Notes under the pieces: generated by a model | Databases searched by the model: none | What the model saw: only the letters and a program-made list of their open reading frames with translations | What the model was told of the DNA's origin: nothing | NCBI GenBank assembly: GCA_029959085.1 | Contig: JARWIR010000094.1 | Span: 310,001 to 374,000, forward strand | Reading direction: 5' to 3' | Source of the DNA: Nemophila menziesii | Lineage: Eukaryota > Streptophyta > Magnoliopsida > Boraginales > Hydrophyllaceae | Length of the DNA: 64,000 nucleotides | Position numbers and translations under genes: made by a program | Shown here: piece by piece, positions 34,597 through 49,230 of the stretch | Layout: the number at the start of each line of letters is the position of its first letter | Position numbering within the stretch: the stretch's first letter is position 1

Positions 34597-36782
34597 AATT
34601 ATTATATTAAAATTTTAGTTAGATATTCATGGCTATCAGTCGTTTAATATGGAAAAAATTTACAAAAAAATTAAAGCTGGACATATTTCTAGCAAAATTT
34701 TATAGTCCTTGAAATTTGCCTGTTGTAATTGTTCCTAATTTTTCAATTATGATGTTTAAGTTCTGTATTTCAAGTTTGTGATAAGTTTGTCCTTTTTTTG
34801 TTTTTTCATTATATTATACGTGTCATCCTCTTATGATAGAACAGGAGAACAGGAGGACTGTATAGTTATTTATTAAAATAAATAATCACATAAAATTAAC
34901 ATTAATAATGTAAATGCAAATAAAAAAAAATTACATTGTAAGAAAATCGTAAAATGAGTGAGTAAAGTGTTTCATTTACAAGATAAAGGGCTAAGTGTTA
35001 AAAAGTAAATCTTTGCTTCAAGCCAATCTCTTTTTCTTTCCTTGCGTAATTAGGGTAGTTTAGGGGACCATGGCCCACCCAAGTTTTGATATTTCATTTT
35101 GATCCATAAAGTTTAATTTTGTAAAAAACAATTTCTGATATCTTGGTTTTCAGAACATTCACTTGGTCCCCCATATTTTAGAGTTAAATCTTAAAGTATT
35201 AATTTATTTTTTTCTATATAAACTCTTTTTGTTTATATAATTTAATATAATTTGTATTATTTTCATTCAATACTTCTTGCATAATTATGATTTAATATAA
35301 ATCCACTCCAGGGCACAATAAAATTTTAACATGTTACAATTCCAATTACTCTTTTACCCTTTTTTGTTTTTATTTCTGATATATATTTATTTGATCAAAA
35401 ATATTTTAAATTCTAATAATTTTTCTTTCTCTCTCATATCTCTAACCTCCTCTTTCTCGCACGTGAAAACCAGGTCTTGCCATGAGCTTCTATGAGACGA
35501 TAGCATAATACTGGTTTCAAACACAAGGTATATTTGATTACAAACTTTATTATCCCATTTCTATATAACTTATGCTGATGATACGTATTGTTTAGTCAAA
35601 TGTGCGAGCTTATTATCAAACTTTTCTTGATGATAAAACTCAAATATCAGTTGATAAGAAGATCAAGGGTTATGGTCCATTGCTAAAAGACAAGGAAGTG
35701 ATATTATGAATACGTAGGGCATCATATTCTAATTCAAGAGATTCGGTGGGATGTAGACGATTTTGGAAGTGACGAGATGAAGGATTTAGAGAACAACTTT
35801 CTTGGGAGGCTCCTGGAATGTTAATAGAACAAGAAACAAGAATATGAGGACAGTGCATACAAAATACCGCATCTTGGCTTTAGAAAATTATTGAGTTGCT
35901 TTGTTTTGTCAATTTTTGAACTCCTAGTCTAATTTTTTAGTTGCTTTGTTTTGTCAATTTTTGTACTGCTAATTTTTGTAATGCTAGTCTTTTCTAATAA
36001 TCATTAGTATTTTTGTAATAATTAGTAGTAATTTCAATTCAATTTCCTTTCTTTTTGTTATTTCCCTTATTTGAATGTAGTCGTCAAGCAAAATTCCAAA
36101 AACTCAATGAATTTTCTCGATACTCGGAAAAGTTATTCTACGTACTAAGCATACAATCATACTCAGTACGAGGCTACTCAGTCTAGTAACTCAATAAAAA
36201 AATTTAAACACTTAGTAACTTTTTCCGTTACTGAGCACTTTTTCCTATACTCGGTATCTTTTTCCATACTCAATACTCCATACCAGTAACGTTTTTCACA
36301 CTCGGAACGCCATACTCAGAACTTTTTCAGGCGGTGGTCGGCGATGGTTGGTGGTTGTGGTCGGTGCTGAAAATTCTTGATAGTTAATGAAGGAGGAGAG
36401 GGAAAAAAGGATATAGAAGGAGAGAGACTAATGGTAATAGAAGAGAAAAAGAAATGAGAGGGTTCATTTGTGGCACCAAGATAGTCTCCAAGACCAAATT
36501 CACCCTACGATTTTTAGGACCAAAATTATAATTGTGTTTTAATTTTTTTGTGGTTTTATATAATAAAATACAAATTTTTATATGTAATTTCATCAGAGAC
36601 AAGACATTGGATCTTGGGTCGTTTAACTTCACCTGCTCTATCAAACTTTTTAAATTTATTTTATCACGTTATAATTTATTTTATTTGTATATTTTTTTAA
36701 ATTTTAAAATATAGATTATGTTGTATAATATAGGGAATTATAACTTAATTAATTTATATGAATTTAATATACAAACAACTTA

Positions 36783-36985
36783 GGGCCCATTTGGAAGTGT
36801 TTATTTTAGAGTAAAAAAACGCTTCTAGAATAAAAATTTAAATTTAAAAAAATTATTTTAATTCTAAAATCACTCTAAGTGTTTTTTAAGAAGCACCAAC
36901 TCATAAAGTGATTTTAAGAGTTTAAAACACTTTAAAAGTTCGTGAAACACTTTTAAGTACTTTTTTAAAAAAACATTTCCAAACA
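36783..36985. mobile_element. MITE-like element, unit 9
   Basis: 203 bp as in unit 1, with AAACATTTCC in the right arm and a private TTTTAATTCT. Confidence 0.65.
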
Positions 36986-37993
36986 ATAACTTATATTACA
37001 TTTTTATTATAATATAGAGACCGACTTTATTTTTTAAATCGTGGTTATTATTTAATATTATGAAATTATATTAAGCGTATTTTACTCCTATTTGTTGATG
37101 TTAAGTATCCGTTATCAAGGGTAGTTCAGGAGTTTTATTTAGTGAAGGTTCTAAAATTCAAAAAAGCCTGGTATGGGAAAATTCTCTATATAGTCCGTGT
37201 GTTATATCCTTTTTATGGCCATTTAGTATCGCCTAGGGTGTGATAAAAACATGATAATAAAATACGGATAAACGATGCACTAACAACCTAGACTAATCAC
37301 GTTACTCACGTCATGTATCACATGTTGTATGCAAGTTTTAACGATAAGTCAGATGCAGTCTCAGGGACTTAGTGTGTTATACGAATCACGTCTCACCATT
37401 ATTGAAATGTGGTTTAGCAATTGATTTATTAAAACAACATTACTAATCATCAATATCTAATTTTGACAGAAAATATTATATTTAACTATTATAATTAATA
37501 ACCTATATATTTAAAGCATGTTCCAATAATATAGCGAGTGTATCCATTTGATAAACCATCTAATTATAAAATTAAAGTATTTAAACAATTTTATCAACAA
37601 GTAATTTACAAAAATTTGAATTCAAATTCTTCACATAACTGATAGTTTACTATATATAATAAATATATTCAGCAAATAAAGAAATTAAAATCTTAATAAG
37701 CAAAGATGAAAAACATTTAAATCAAGTTTTACTAGTATTAATATCATTTTAAATATATATTAATTCAAATAAGGTAAAATATCAAAATTCAACAAATTAT
37801 ATAAGAAAAAAAAACTAATTACACCTCTTTGTATGAATAATAAATTATAAACCATAATTACTATATTTTTTTTTGACTATGTTAACTATATAAAATATGT
37901 TTTAATAAAAAACGAATAACTCAAAATTTATTCAATTAACCAAAAGATAGAAAAATAAAATAATCTATATAAAATTACCGCCTCTCCCTTCCT

Positions 37994-38027
37994 AACCCTA
38001 GCTTCCACATTTTCTTGTCTATAAATA
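37994..38027 (+). promoter_or_regulatory. Promoter-like block, unit 10
   Basis: AACCCTAG and TATAAATA (38020-38027), same as unit 2. Confidence 0.6.
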
Positions 38028-38355
38028 ACAAATTACACACACAAAAACATCATCAAATTGTAATATTTTGTATTATTATTTTGTAATGATTGATAGAATG
38101 TGTCCGTTCTCAAAGATGCTTCTTTCTCTGTCGATCTTTTCATTTTCATGTCAAGTGTATTTTTCTTTTAGAGATCGTTTACCATTCCATTTCAATCAAA
38201 TATTCTTTCACATGTTAATATTTTTATTAATTTTTTATCATCTTGTCATTATAATAGATGAGGGACATTTATAGTAAAATAAATGTGTCATGTCTGTAAA
38301 ATAAAATGTTTAATGGTATTATGTATAAATTTCAGATAAGATAGAGACAAAAGAA

Positions 38356-38670
38356 GTGTTTAGTACCTTCCATGAAGAAGCATCTACTTGTGGACAAGCT
38401 AACATTTCACTTCGATTTAACGATGATTTGAAAAGAAACAACACGGAGAAGATGAACATTAACACTGTGCTCAAATCAATAGCTTATTGCTTCTCCTTTA
38501 TAATGAATTTAATCTCTTTCTGTACTTTGGATGTTTCTAAAGGCTGGTACTTGATTGATTTTGTATTGTTATTTTCAATATATTTTATCATAACCTTTAT
38601 TGTGTGTACATTAATTTTAAAATATCTCTATTTGAACTTGATTCAAATTATTTCATTTTTTATTTATTGA
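38356..38670 (+). other. 104-codon exon-like frame, unit 10, open
   Basis: Predicts the same protein as unit 2. Confidence 0.3.
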
Positions 38671-40861
38671 AATTATTATATTAAAATTTTAGTTAGATAT
38701 TCATGGCTATCAGTAGTTTAATATGGAAAAAAAATTACAAAAAAATTAAAGCTGGACATATTTCTAGCAAAATTTTATAGTCCTTGAAATTTGCCTGTTG
38801 TAATTGTTCCTAATTTTTCAATTATGATGTTTAAGTTCTGTATTTCAAGTTTGTGATAAGTTTGTCCTTTTTTTGTTTTTTCATTATATTATACATGTCA
38901 TCCTCTTATGACAGAAAGGAGAACAGGAGGACTGTATAGTTATTTATTAAAATAAATAATCACATGAAATTAACATTAATAATGTAAATGCAAATAAAAA
39001 AAGATTTTACATTGTAAGAAAATCGTAAAATGAGTGAGTAAAGTGTTTCATTTACAAGATAAAGGGCTAAGTGTTAAAAAGTGAATCTTTGCTTCAAGCC
39101 AATCTCTTTTTCTTTCCTTGCGTAATTAGGGTAGTTTAGGGGACCATGCCCCACCCGAGTTTTGATATTTCATTTTGATCCCTAAAGTTTAATTTTATAA
39201 AAAACAATTTTTGATATCTTGGTTTTCAGAACATTCACTTGGTCCCCCATATTTTAGAGTTAAATCTTAAAGTATTAATTTATTTTTTTCTATATAAACT
39301 CTTTTTATTTATATAATTTAATATAATTTGTATTATTTTCATTCAATACTTCTTGCATAATTATGATTTAATATAAATCCACTACAGGGCACATTAAAAT
39401 TTTAACAGGTTACAATTCCAATTACTCTTTTACCCGTTTTTGTTTTTATTTCTGATATATATTTATTTGATCAAAAATATTTTAAATTCTAATAATTTTT
39501 CCTTCTCTCTCATATCTCTAACCTCCCCTTTCTCGCACGTGAAAACCAGGTCTTGCCATGAGCTTCTGTGAGACGATAGCATAATACTGGTTTCAAACAC
39601 AAGGTATATTTGATTACAAACTTTATTATCCCATTTCTATATAACTTATGCTGATGATACGTATTGTTTAGTCAAATGTGCGAGCTTATTATCAAACTTT
39701 TCTTGATGATAAAAATCAAATATCAGTTGATAAGAAGATCAAGGGTTATGGTCCATTGCTAAAAGACAAGGAAGTGATATTATGAATACGTAGGGCATCA
39801 GATTCTAATTCAAGAGATTCGGTGGGATGTAGACGATTTTGGAAGTGACGTGATGAATGATTTAGAGAACAACTTTCTTGGGAGGCTCCTGGAATGTTAA
39901 TAGAACAAGAAACAAGAATATGAGGACAGTGCATACAAAATGCCGCATCTTGGCTTTAGAAAATTATTGAGTTGCTTTGTTTTGTCAATTTTTGAACTCC
40001 TAGTCTAATTTTTTAGTTGCTTTGTTTTGTCAATTTTTGTACTGCTAATTTTTGTAATGCTAGTCTTTTCTAATAATCATTAGTATTTTTGTAATAATTA
40101 GTACTAATTTCAAAAATTCAATTTCTTTTCTTTTTGTTATTTCCCTTATTTGAACGTAGTCGTCAAGCTAAATTCCATAAACTCAATGAATTTTCTCGAT
40201 ACTCGGAAAAGTTATTGTACGTACTAAGCATACAATCATACTCAGTACGAGGATACTCAGTCTAGTAACTCAATAAAAAAATTTAAACACTTAGTAACTT
40301 TTTCCGTTACTGAGCACTTTTTCCTATACTCAGTATCTTTTTTCATACTCAATACTCCATACCGGTAACGTTTTTCACTCTCGGAACGCCATACTCAGAA
40401 CTTTTTCAGGTGGTGGTCGGCGATGGTTGGTGGTTGTGGTCGGTGCTGAAAATTCTTGATAGTTAATGAAGGAGGAGATAGAAAAAAGGATATAGAAGGA
40501 GAGAGATTAATGGTAATAGAAGAGAAAAAAAAATGAGAGGGTTCATTTGTGGCACCAAGATAGTTTCCAAGACCGAATTCACCCTACGATTTTTAGGACC
40601 AAAATTATAATTCTGTTTTAATTTCTTTGTGGTTTTATATAATAAAATACAAATTTTTATATGTAATTTCATCAGAGACAAGACATTGGATCTTGGGTCG
40701 TTTAACTTCACCTGCTCTATCAAACTTTTTAAATTTATTTTATCACGTTATAATTTATTTTATTAGTATATTTTTTTAAATTTTAAAATATAGATTATGT
40801 TGTATAATATAGGGAATTATAACTTAATTAATTTATATGAATTTAATATACAAACAACTTA

Positions 40862-41065
40862 GGGCCCATTTGGAAGTGTTTATTTTAGAGTAAAAAAACG
40901 CTTCTAGAATAAAAATTTAAATTTAAAAAAATTATTTTAAATCTAAAATCACTCTAAGTTTTTTTTTAAGAAGCACCAACTTATAAAGTGATTTTAAGAG
41001 TTTAAAACACTTTAAAAGTTCGTGAAGCACTTTTAAGTACTTTTTTAAAAAAGCATTTCCAAACA
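40862..41065. mobile_element. MITE-like element, unit 10
   Basis: Type B version; shares TCTAAGTTTTTTTTTAAG with unit 2. Confidence 0.65.
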
Positions 41066-42072
41066 ATAACTTATATTACATTTTTATTATAATATAGAGA
41101 CCGACTTTATTTTTTAAATCGTGGTTATTATTTAATATTATGAAATATATTAAGCGTATTTTACTCCTATTTGTTGATGTTAAGTATCCGTTATCAAGGG
41201 TAGTTTAGGAGTTTTATTTAGTGAAGGTTCTAAAATTCAAAAAAGCCTGGTATGGGAAAATTCTCTATATAGTCCGTGAGTTATATCCTTTGTTATGGCC
41301 TTTTAGTATCGCCTAGGGTGTGATAAAAGTATGACAATAAAATACGGATAAACGATGCACTAACAACCTAGACTAACCACGTTACTCACGTCATGTATCA
41401 CATGTTGTATGCAAGTTTTAACGATAAGTCAGATGCAGTCTCAGGGACTTAGTGTGTTATACGAATCACGTCTCACCATTATTGAAATGTGGTTTAGCAA
41501 TTGATTTATTAAAACAACATTACTAATCATCAATATCTAATTTTGACAGAAAATATTATATTTAACTATTATAATTAATAACCTATATATTTAAAGCATG
41601 TTCCAATGATATAGCGAGTGTATCCATTTGATAAACCATCTAATTATAAAATTAAAGTATTTAAACAATTTTATCAACTAGTAATTTACAAAAATTTGAA
41701 TTCAAATTCTTCACATAACTGATAGTTTACTATATATAATAAATATATTAAGCAAATAAAGAAAGTAAAATCTTAATAAGCAAAGATGAAAAACATCTAA
41801 ATCAAGTTTTACTAGTATTAATATCATTTTAAATATATATTAATTCAAATAAGGTAAAATATCATAATTCAACAAATTATATAAGAACAAAAAACTAATT
41901 ACACCTCTTTGTATGAATAATAAATTATAAACCATAATTACTATATTTTTTTTGACTATGTTAACTATATAAAATATGTTTTAATAAAAAACGAATAACT
42001 CAAAATTTATTCAATTAACCAAAACATAGAAAAATAAAATAATCTATATAAAATTGCCTCCTCTCCCTTTCT

Positions 42073-42106
42073 AACCCTAGCTTCCACATTTTCTTGTCTA
42101 TAAATA
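42073..42106 (+). promoter_or_regulatory. Promoter-like block, unit 11
   Basis: AACCCTAG and TATAAATA (42099-42106), same as unit 3, with the C-type CT-rich run. Confidence 0.58.
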
Positions 42107-42435
42107 ACAAATTACACACACAAAAACATCATCAAATTATAATATTTTGTATCATTATTTTGTAATGATTGATAGAATGTGTCCGTTCTCAAAGATGCTT
42201 CTTTCTCTGTCGATCTTTTCATTTTCATGTCAAGTGTATTTTTCTTTTAGAGATAGTTGACCATTCCATTTCAATCAAATATTCTTTCACAGATTAATTT
42301 TTTTATTAATTTTTTATCATCTTGTCATTCTAATAGATAAGGGACATATATAGTAAAATTAATGTGTCATGTCTGTAAAATAAAATGTTTAATGGTATTT
42401 ATGTATAAATTTCAGATAAGATAGAGACAAAAGAA

Positions 42436-42750
42436 GTGTTTAGTACCTTCTATGAAGAAGCATCTACTTGTGGACAAGCTAACATTTCACTTCGATTTAA
42501 CGATGATTTGAGAAGAAACAACACGGAGAAGATGAACATTAACACAATGCTCAAATAAATAGCTTATTGCTTCTCCTTTATAATGAATTTACTCTCTTTC
42601 TGTACTTTGGATGTTTCTACGGGCTGGTACTTGATTGATTTTGTATTGTTATTTTCAATATATTTTATCATAACTTTTATTGTGTGTACATTAATTTTAA
42701 AATATCTCTATTTGAACTTGATTCAAATTATTTCATTTTTTATTTATTGA
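42436..42750 (+). other. 104-codon exon-like frame, unit 11, broken
   Basis: TAA at codon 41 (42556-42558), the same break as unit 3. It also has ATG for GTG at codon 38. Confidence 0.35.
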
Positions 42751-44946
42751 AATTATTATATTGAAATTTTAGTTAGATATTCATGGCTATCAGTAGTTTA
42801 ATATGGAAAAAGAATTACAAAAAAAATAAAGCTGGACATATTTCTAGCAAAATTTTATAGTCCTTGACATTTGCCTGTTGTAATTTTTCCTAATTTTTCA
42901 ATTATGATGTTTAAGTTCTGTATTTCAAGTTTGTGATAAGTTTGTCCTTTATTTGTTTTTTCATTATATTATACATGTCATCCTCTTATGACAGAACAGG
43001 AGAACAGAGAACAGGAGGACTGTATAGTTATTTATTAAAATAATAAATCACATAAAATTAACATTAATAATGTAAATGCAAATAAAAAAAGATTTTACAT
43101 TGTAAGAAAATCGTAAAATGAGTGAGTAAAGTGTTTCATTTACAAGATAGAGGGCTAAGTGTTAAAAAGTGAATCTTTGCTTCAAGCCAATCTCTTTTTC
43201 TTTCCTTGCGTAATTAGGGTAGTTTAGGGGACCATGGCCCACCCGATTTTTGATATTTCATTTTGATCCCTAAAGTTTAATTTTATAAAAATCAATTTCT
43301 GATATCTTGGTTTTCAGAACATTCACTTGGTCCCCCATATTTTAGAGTTAAATCTTAAAGTATTAATTTATTTTTTTCTATATAAACTCTTTTTGTTTAT
43401 ATAATTTAATATAATTTGTATTATTTTCACTCAATACTTCTTGCATAATTATGATTTAATATAAATCCACTACAGGGCACATTAAAATTTTAACAGGTTA
43501 CAATTCCAATTACTCTTTTACCCTTTTTTGTTTTTATTTCTGATATATATTTATTTGATCAAAAATATTTTAAATTCTAATAATTTTTCCTTCTCTCTCA
43601 TATCTCTAACCTCCCCTTTCTCGCACGTGAAAACCAAGTCTTGACATGAGCTTCTGTGAGACGATAGCATAATACTGGTTTCAAACACAAGGTATATTTG
43701 ATTACAAAATTTATTAACCCATTTCTATATAACTTATGCTGATGATACGTATTGTTTAGTCAAATGTGCAAGCTTATTATCAAACTTTTCTTGATGATAA
43801 AACTCAAATATCAGTTGATAAGAAGATCAAGGGTTATGGTCCATTGCTAAAAGACAAGGAAGTGATATTATGAATACGTAGGGCATCAGATTCTAATTCA
43901 AGAGATTCGGTGGGATGTAGACGATTATGGAAGTGACGTGATGAAGGATTTAGAGAACAACTTTCTTGGGAGGCTCCTGGAATGTTAATAGAACAAGAAA
44001 CAAGAATATGAGGACAGTGCATACAAAATACCGCATCTTGGCTTTAGAAAATTATTGAGTTGCTTTGTTTTGTCAATTTTTGAACTCCTAGTCTAATTTT
44101 TTAGTTGCTTTGTTTTGTCAATTTTTGTGCTGCTAATTTTTGAAATGCTAGTCTTTTCTAATAATCATTAGTATTTTTGTAATAATTAGTAGTAATTTCA
44201 ATTCAATTTCTTTTCTTTTTGTTATTTCCCTTATTTGAACGTAGTCGTCAAGCAAAATTCCAAAAACTCAATGAATTTTCTCGATACTCGGAAAAGTTAT
44301 TGTACGTACTAAGCATACAATCATACTCAGTACGAGGATACTCAGTCTAGTAACTCAATAAAAAAATTTAAACACTTAGTAACTTTTTCCGTCACTGAGC
44401 ACTTTTTCCTATACTCAGTATCTTTTTCCATACTCAATACTCCATACCAGTAACGTTTTTCACACTCGGAACGCCATATTCAGAACTTTTTCAGGCGGTA
44501 GTCGGTGATGGTTGGTGGTTGTGGTCGGTGCTGAAAATTCTTGATAGTTAATGATGGAGGAGAGAGAAAAAAGGATATAGAAGGAGAGAGATTAATGGTA
44601 ATAGAAGAGAAAAAAGAATGAGAGGGTTCATTTGTGGCACCAAGATAGTCTCCAAGACCGAATTCACCCTACGATTTTTAGGACCAAAATTATAATTGTG
44701 TTTTAATTTCTTTGTAGTTTTATATTATAAAATACAAATTTTTATGTGTAATTTCATCAGAGACAAGACATTGGATCTTGGGTCGTTTAACTTCACCTAC
44801 TCTATCAAACTTTTTAAATTTATTTTATCACGTTATAATTTATTTTATTTGTATATTTTTTTAAATTTTAAAATATAGATTATGTTGTATAATATAGGGA
44901 ATTATAATGTAATTAATTTATATGAATTTAATATACAAACAACTTA

Positions 44947-45150
44947 GGGCCCATTTGGAAGTGTTTATTTTACAGTAAAAAAACACTTCTAGAATAAAAA
45001 TTTAAATTTGAAAAAATTATTTTAAATCTAAAATCACTTTAAGTGTTTTTTTAAGAAGCACCAACTCATAAAGTGATTTTAAGAGTTTAAAACACTTTAA
45101 AAGTTCGTGAAGCACTTTTAAGTACTTTTGTAAAAAAGCATTTCCAAACA
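44947..45150. mobile_element. MITE-like element, unit 11
   Basis: Type C version, with TTAAGAAGC where unit 3 has TTAATAAGC. Confidence 0.65.
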
Positions 45151-46158
45151 ATAACTTATATTACATTTTTATTATAATATAGAGACCGACTTTATTTTTT
45201 AAATCGTGGTTATTATTTAATATTATGAAATTATATTAAGCGTATTTTACTCCTATTTGTTGATGTTAAGTATCCGTTATCAAGGGTAGTTTAGGAGTTT
45301 TATTTAGTGAAGGTTCTAAAATTCAAAAAAGCCTGGTATGGGAAAATTCTCTATATAGTCCGTGAGTTATATCCTTTTTTATGGCCTTTTAGTATCGCCT
45401 AGGGTGTGATAAAAATATGATAATAAAATACGGATAAACGATGCACTAACAACCTAGACTAATCACGTTCCTCACGTCATGTATCACATGTTGTATGCAA
45501 GTTTTAACGATAAGTCAGATGCAGTCTCAGGGACTTAGTGTGTTATACAAATCACGTCTCACCATTATTGAAATGTGGTTTAGCAATTGATTTATTAAAA
45601 CAACATTACTAATCATCAATATCTAATTTTGACAGAAAATATTATATTTAACTATTATAATTAATAACCTATATATTTAAAGCATGTTCCAATAATATAG
45701 CGAGTGTATCCATTTGATAAACCATCTAATTATAAAATTAAAGTATTTAAACAATTTTATCAACAAGTAATTTACAAAAATTTGAATTCAAATTCTTCAT
45801 ATAACTGATAGTTTACTATATATAATAAATATATTCAGCAAATAAAGAAATTAAAATCTTAATAAGCAAAGATGAAAAACATTTAAATCAAGTTTTACTA
45901 GTATTAATATCATTTTAAATATATATTAATTCAAATAAGGTAAAATATCAAAATTCAACAAATTATATAAGAAAAAAAAACTAATTACACCTCTTTGTAT
46001 GAATAATAAATTATAAACCATAATTACTATATTTTTTTTGACTATGTTAACTATATAAAATATGTTTTAATAAAAAACGAATAACTCAAAATTTATTCAA
46101 TTAACCAAAAGATAGAAAAATAAAATAATCTATATAAAATTACCGCCTCTCCCTTCCT

Positions 46159-46192
46159 AACCCTAGCTTCCACATTTTCTTGTCTATAAATA
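46159..46192 (+). promoter_or_regulatory. Promoter-like block, unit 12
   Basis: AACCCTAG and TATAAATA (46185-46192), same as unit 4. Confidence 0.6.
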
Positions 46193-46520
46193 ACAAATTA
46201 CACACACAAAAACATCATCAAATTGTAATATTTTGTATTATTATTTTGTAATGATTGATAGAATGTGTCCGTTCTCAAAGATGCTTCTTTCTCTGTCGAT
46301 CTTTTCATTTTCATGTCAAGTGTATTTTTCTTTTAGAGATCGTTTACCATTCCATTTCAATCAAATATTCTTTCACATGTTAATATTTTTATTAATTTTT
46401 TATCATCTTGTCATTATAATAGATGAGGGACATTTATAGTAAAATAAATGTGTCATGTCTGTAAAATAAAATGTTTAATGGTATTATGTATAAATTTCAG
46501 ATAAGATAGAGACAAAAGAA

Positions 46521-46835
46521 GTGTTTAGTACCTTCCATGAAGAAGCATCTACTTGTGGACAAGCTAACATTTCACTTCGATTTAACGATGATTTGAAAAG
46601 AAACAACACGGAGAAGATGAACATTAACACTGTGCTCAAATCAATAGCTTATTGCTTCTCCTTTATAATGAATTTAATCTCTTTCTGTACTTTGGATGTT
46701 TCTAAAGGCTGGTACTTGATTGATTTTGTATTGTTATTTTCAATATATTTTATCATAACCTTTATTGTGTGTACATTAATTTTAAAATATCTCTATTTGA
46801 ACTTGATTCAAATTATTTCATTTTTTATTTATTGA
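46521..46835 (+). other. 104-codon exon-like frame, unit 12, open
   Basis: Predicts the same protein as unit 2. Confidence 0.3.
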
Positions 46836-49026
46836 AATTATTATATTAAAATTTTAGTTAGATATTCATGGCTATCAGTAGTTTAATATGGAAAAAAAAT
46901 TACAAAAAAATTAAAGCTGGACATATTTCTAGCAAAATTTTATAGTCCTTGAAATTTGCCTGTTGTAATTGTTCCTAATTTTTCAATTATGATGTTTAAG
47001 TTCTGTATTTCAAGTTTGTGATAAGTTTGTCCTTTTTTTGTTTTTTCATTATATTATACATGTCATCCTCTTATGACAGAAAGGAGAACAGGAGGACTGT
47101 ATAGTTATTTATTAAAATAAATAATCACATGAAATTAACATTAATAATGTAAATGCAAATAAAAAAAGATTTTACATTGTAAGAAAATCGTAAAATGAGT
47201 GAGTAAAGTGTTTCATTTACAAGATAAAGGGCTAAGTGTTAAAAAGTGAATCTTTGCTTCAAGCCAATCTCTTTTTCTTTCCTTGCGTAATTAGGGTAGT
47301 TTAGGGGACCATGCCCCACCCGAGTTTTGATATTTCATTTTGATCCCTAAAGTTTAATTTTATAAAAAACAATTTTTGATATCTTGGTTTTCAGAACATT
47401 CACTTGGTCCCCCATATTTTAGAGTTAAATCTTAAAGTATTAATTTATTTTTTTCTATATAAACTCTTTTTATTTATATAATTTAATATAATTTGTATTA
47501 TTTTCATTCAATACTTCTTGCATAATTATGATTTAATATAAATCCACTACAGGGCACATTAAAATTTTAACAGGTTACAATTCCAATTACTCTTTTACCC
47601 GTTTTTGTTTTTATTTCTGATATATATTTATTTGATCAAAAATATTTTAAATTCTAATAATTTTTCCTTCTCTCTCATATCTCTAACCTCCCCTTTCTCG
47701 CACGTGAAAACCAGGTCTTGCCATGAGCTTCTGTGAGACGATAGCATAATACTGGTTTCAAACACAAGGTATATTTGATTACAAACTTTATTATCCCATT
47801 TCTATATAACTTATGCTGATGATACGTATTGTTTAGTCAAATGTGCGAGCTTATTATCAAACTTTTCTTGATGATAAAAATCAAATATCAGTTGATAAGA
47901 AGATCAAGGGTTATGGTCCATTGCTAAAAGACAAGGAAGTGATATTATGAATACGTAGGGCATCAGATTCTAATTCAAGAGATTCGGTGGGATGTAGACG
48001 ATTTTGGAAGTGACGTGATGAATGATTTAGAGAACAACTTTCTTGGGAGGCTCCTGGAATGTTAATAGAACAAGAAACAAGAATATGAGGACAGTGCATA
48101 CAAAATGCCGCATCTTGGCTTTAGAAAATTATTGAGTTGCTTTGTTTTGTCAATTTTTGAACTCCTAGTCTAATTTTTTAGTTGCTTTGTTTTGTCAATT
48201 TTTGTACTGCTAATTTTTGTAATGCTAGTCTTTTCTAATAATCATTAGTATTTTTGTAATAATTAGTACTAATTTCAAAAATTCAATTTCTTTTCTTTTT
48301 GTTATTTCCCTTATTTGAACGTAGTCGTCAAGCTAAATTCCATAAACTCAATGAATTTTCTCGATACTCGGAAAAGTTATTGTACGTACTAAGCATACAA
48401 TCATACTCAGTACGAGGATACTCAGTCTAGTAACTCAATAAAAAAATTTAAACACTTAGTAACTTTTTCCGTTACTGAGCACTTTTTCCTATACTCAGTA
48501 TCTTTTTTCATACTCAATACTCCATACCGGTAACGTTTTTCACTCTCGGAACGCCATACTCAGAACTTTTTCAGGTGGTGGTCGGCGATGGTTGGTGGTT
48601 GTGGTCGGTGCTGAAAATTCTTGATAGTTAATGAAGGAGGAGATAGAATAAAGGATATAGAAGGAGAGAGATTAATGGTAATAGAAGAGAAAAAAGAATG
48701 AGAGGGTTCATTTGTGGCACCAAGATAGTCTCCAAGACCGAATTCACCCTACGATTTTTAGGACCAAAATTATAATTCTGTTTTAATTTCTTTGTGGTTT
48801 TATATAATAAAATACAAATTTTTATATGTAATTTCATCAGAGACAAGACATTGGATCTTGGGTCGTTTAACTTCACCTGCTCTATCAAACTTTTTAAATT
48901 TATTTTATCACGTTATAATTTATTTTATTAGTATATTTTTTTAAATTTTAAAATATAGATTATGTTGTATAATATAGGGAATTATAACTTAATTAATTTA
49001 TATGAATTTAATATACAAACAACTTA

Positions 49027-49230
49027 GGGCCCATTTGGAAGTGTTTATTTTAGAGTAAAAAAACGCTTCTAGAATAAAAATTTAAATTTAAAAAAATTAT
49101 TTTAAATCTAAAATCACTCTAAGTGTTTTTTTAAGAAGCACCAACTTATAAAGTGATTTTAAGAGTTTAAAACACTTTAAAAGTTCGTGAAGCACTTTTA
49201 AGTACTTTTTTAAAAAAGCATTTCCAAACA
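49027..49230. mobile_element. MITE-like element, unit 12
   Basis: Type B version, as in unit 4. Confidence 0.65.

Larger units (their letters stand above)
33801..37874 (+). repeat. Macrosatellite monomer, unit 9 (type A), 4,074 bp
   Basis: Ninth monomer and the start of the second copy of the units 1-4 block. It is near-identical to unit 1; the two extra bases are T-run length differences. Private differences seen include TTTTAATTCTAAAATC near 36,860 and GGCCATTTAG near 37,220. All small frames seen in unit 1 are present and unchanged. Confidence 0.95.
37875..41953 (+). repeat. Macrosatellite monomer, unit 10 (type B), 4,079 bp
   Basis: Tenth monomer, same length as unit 2 and matching it at an offset of 33,802 bases. 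It forms the first half of a B-C dimer that is followed at once by a second B-C dimer (units 12-13). The leader frame (38068-38274) and the 104-codon frame (38356-38670) are open and unchanged from unit 2. Confidence 0.95.
41954..46039 (+). repeat. Macrosatellite monomer, unit 11 (type C), 4,086 bp
   Basis: Eleventh monomer, same length as unit 3. Differences from unit 3 seen by eye include CACAATGCTC for CACAGTGCTC, CTATATAAAC for CTACATAAAC, CCAAGTC for CCAGGTC, and TTAAGAAGC for TTAATAAGC. The 104-codon frame has the C-type TAA at 42556-42558. Confidence 0.95.
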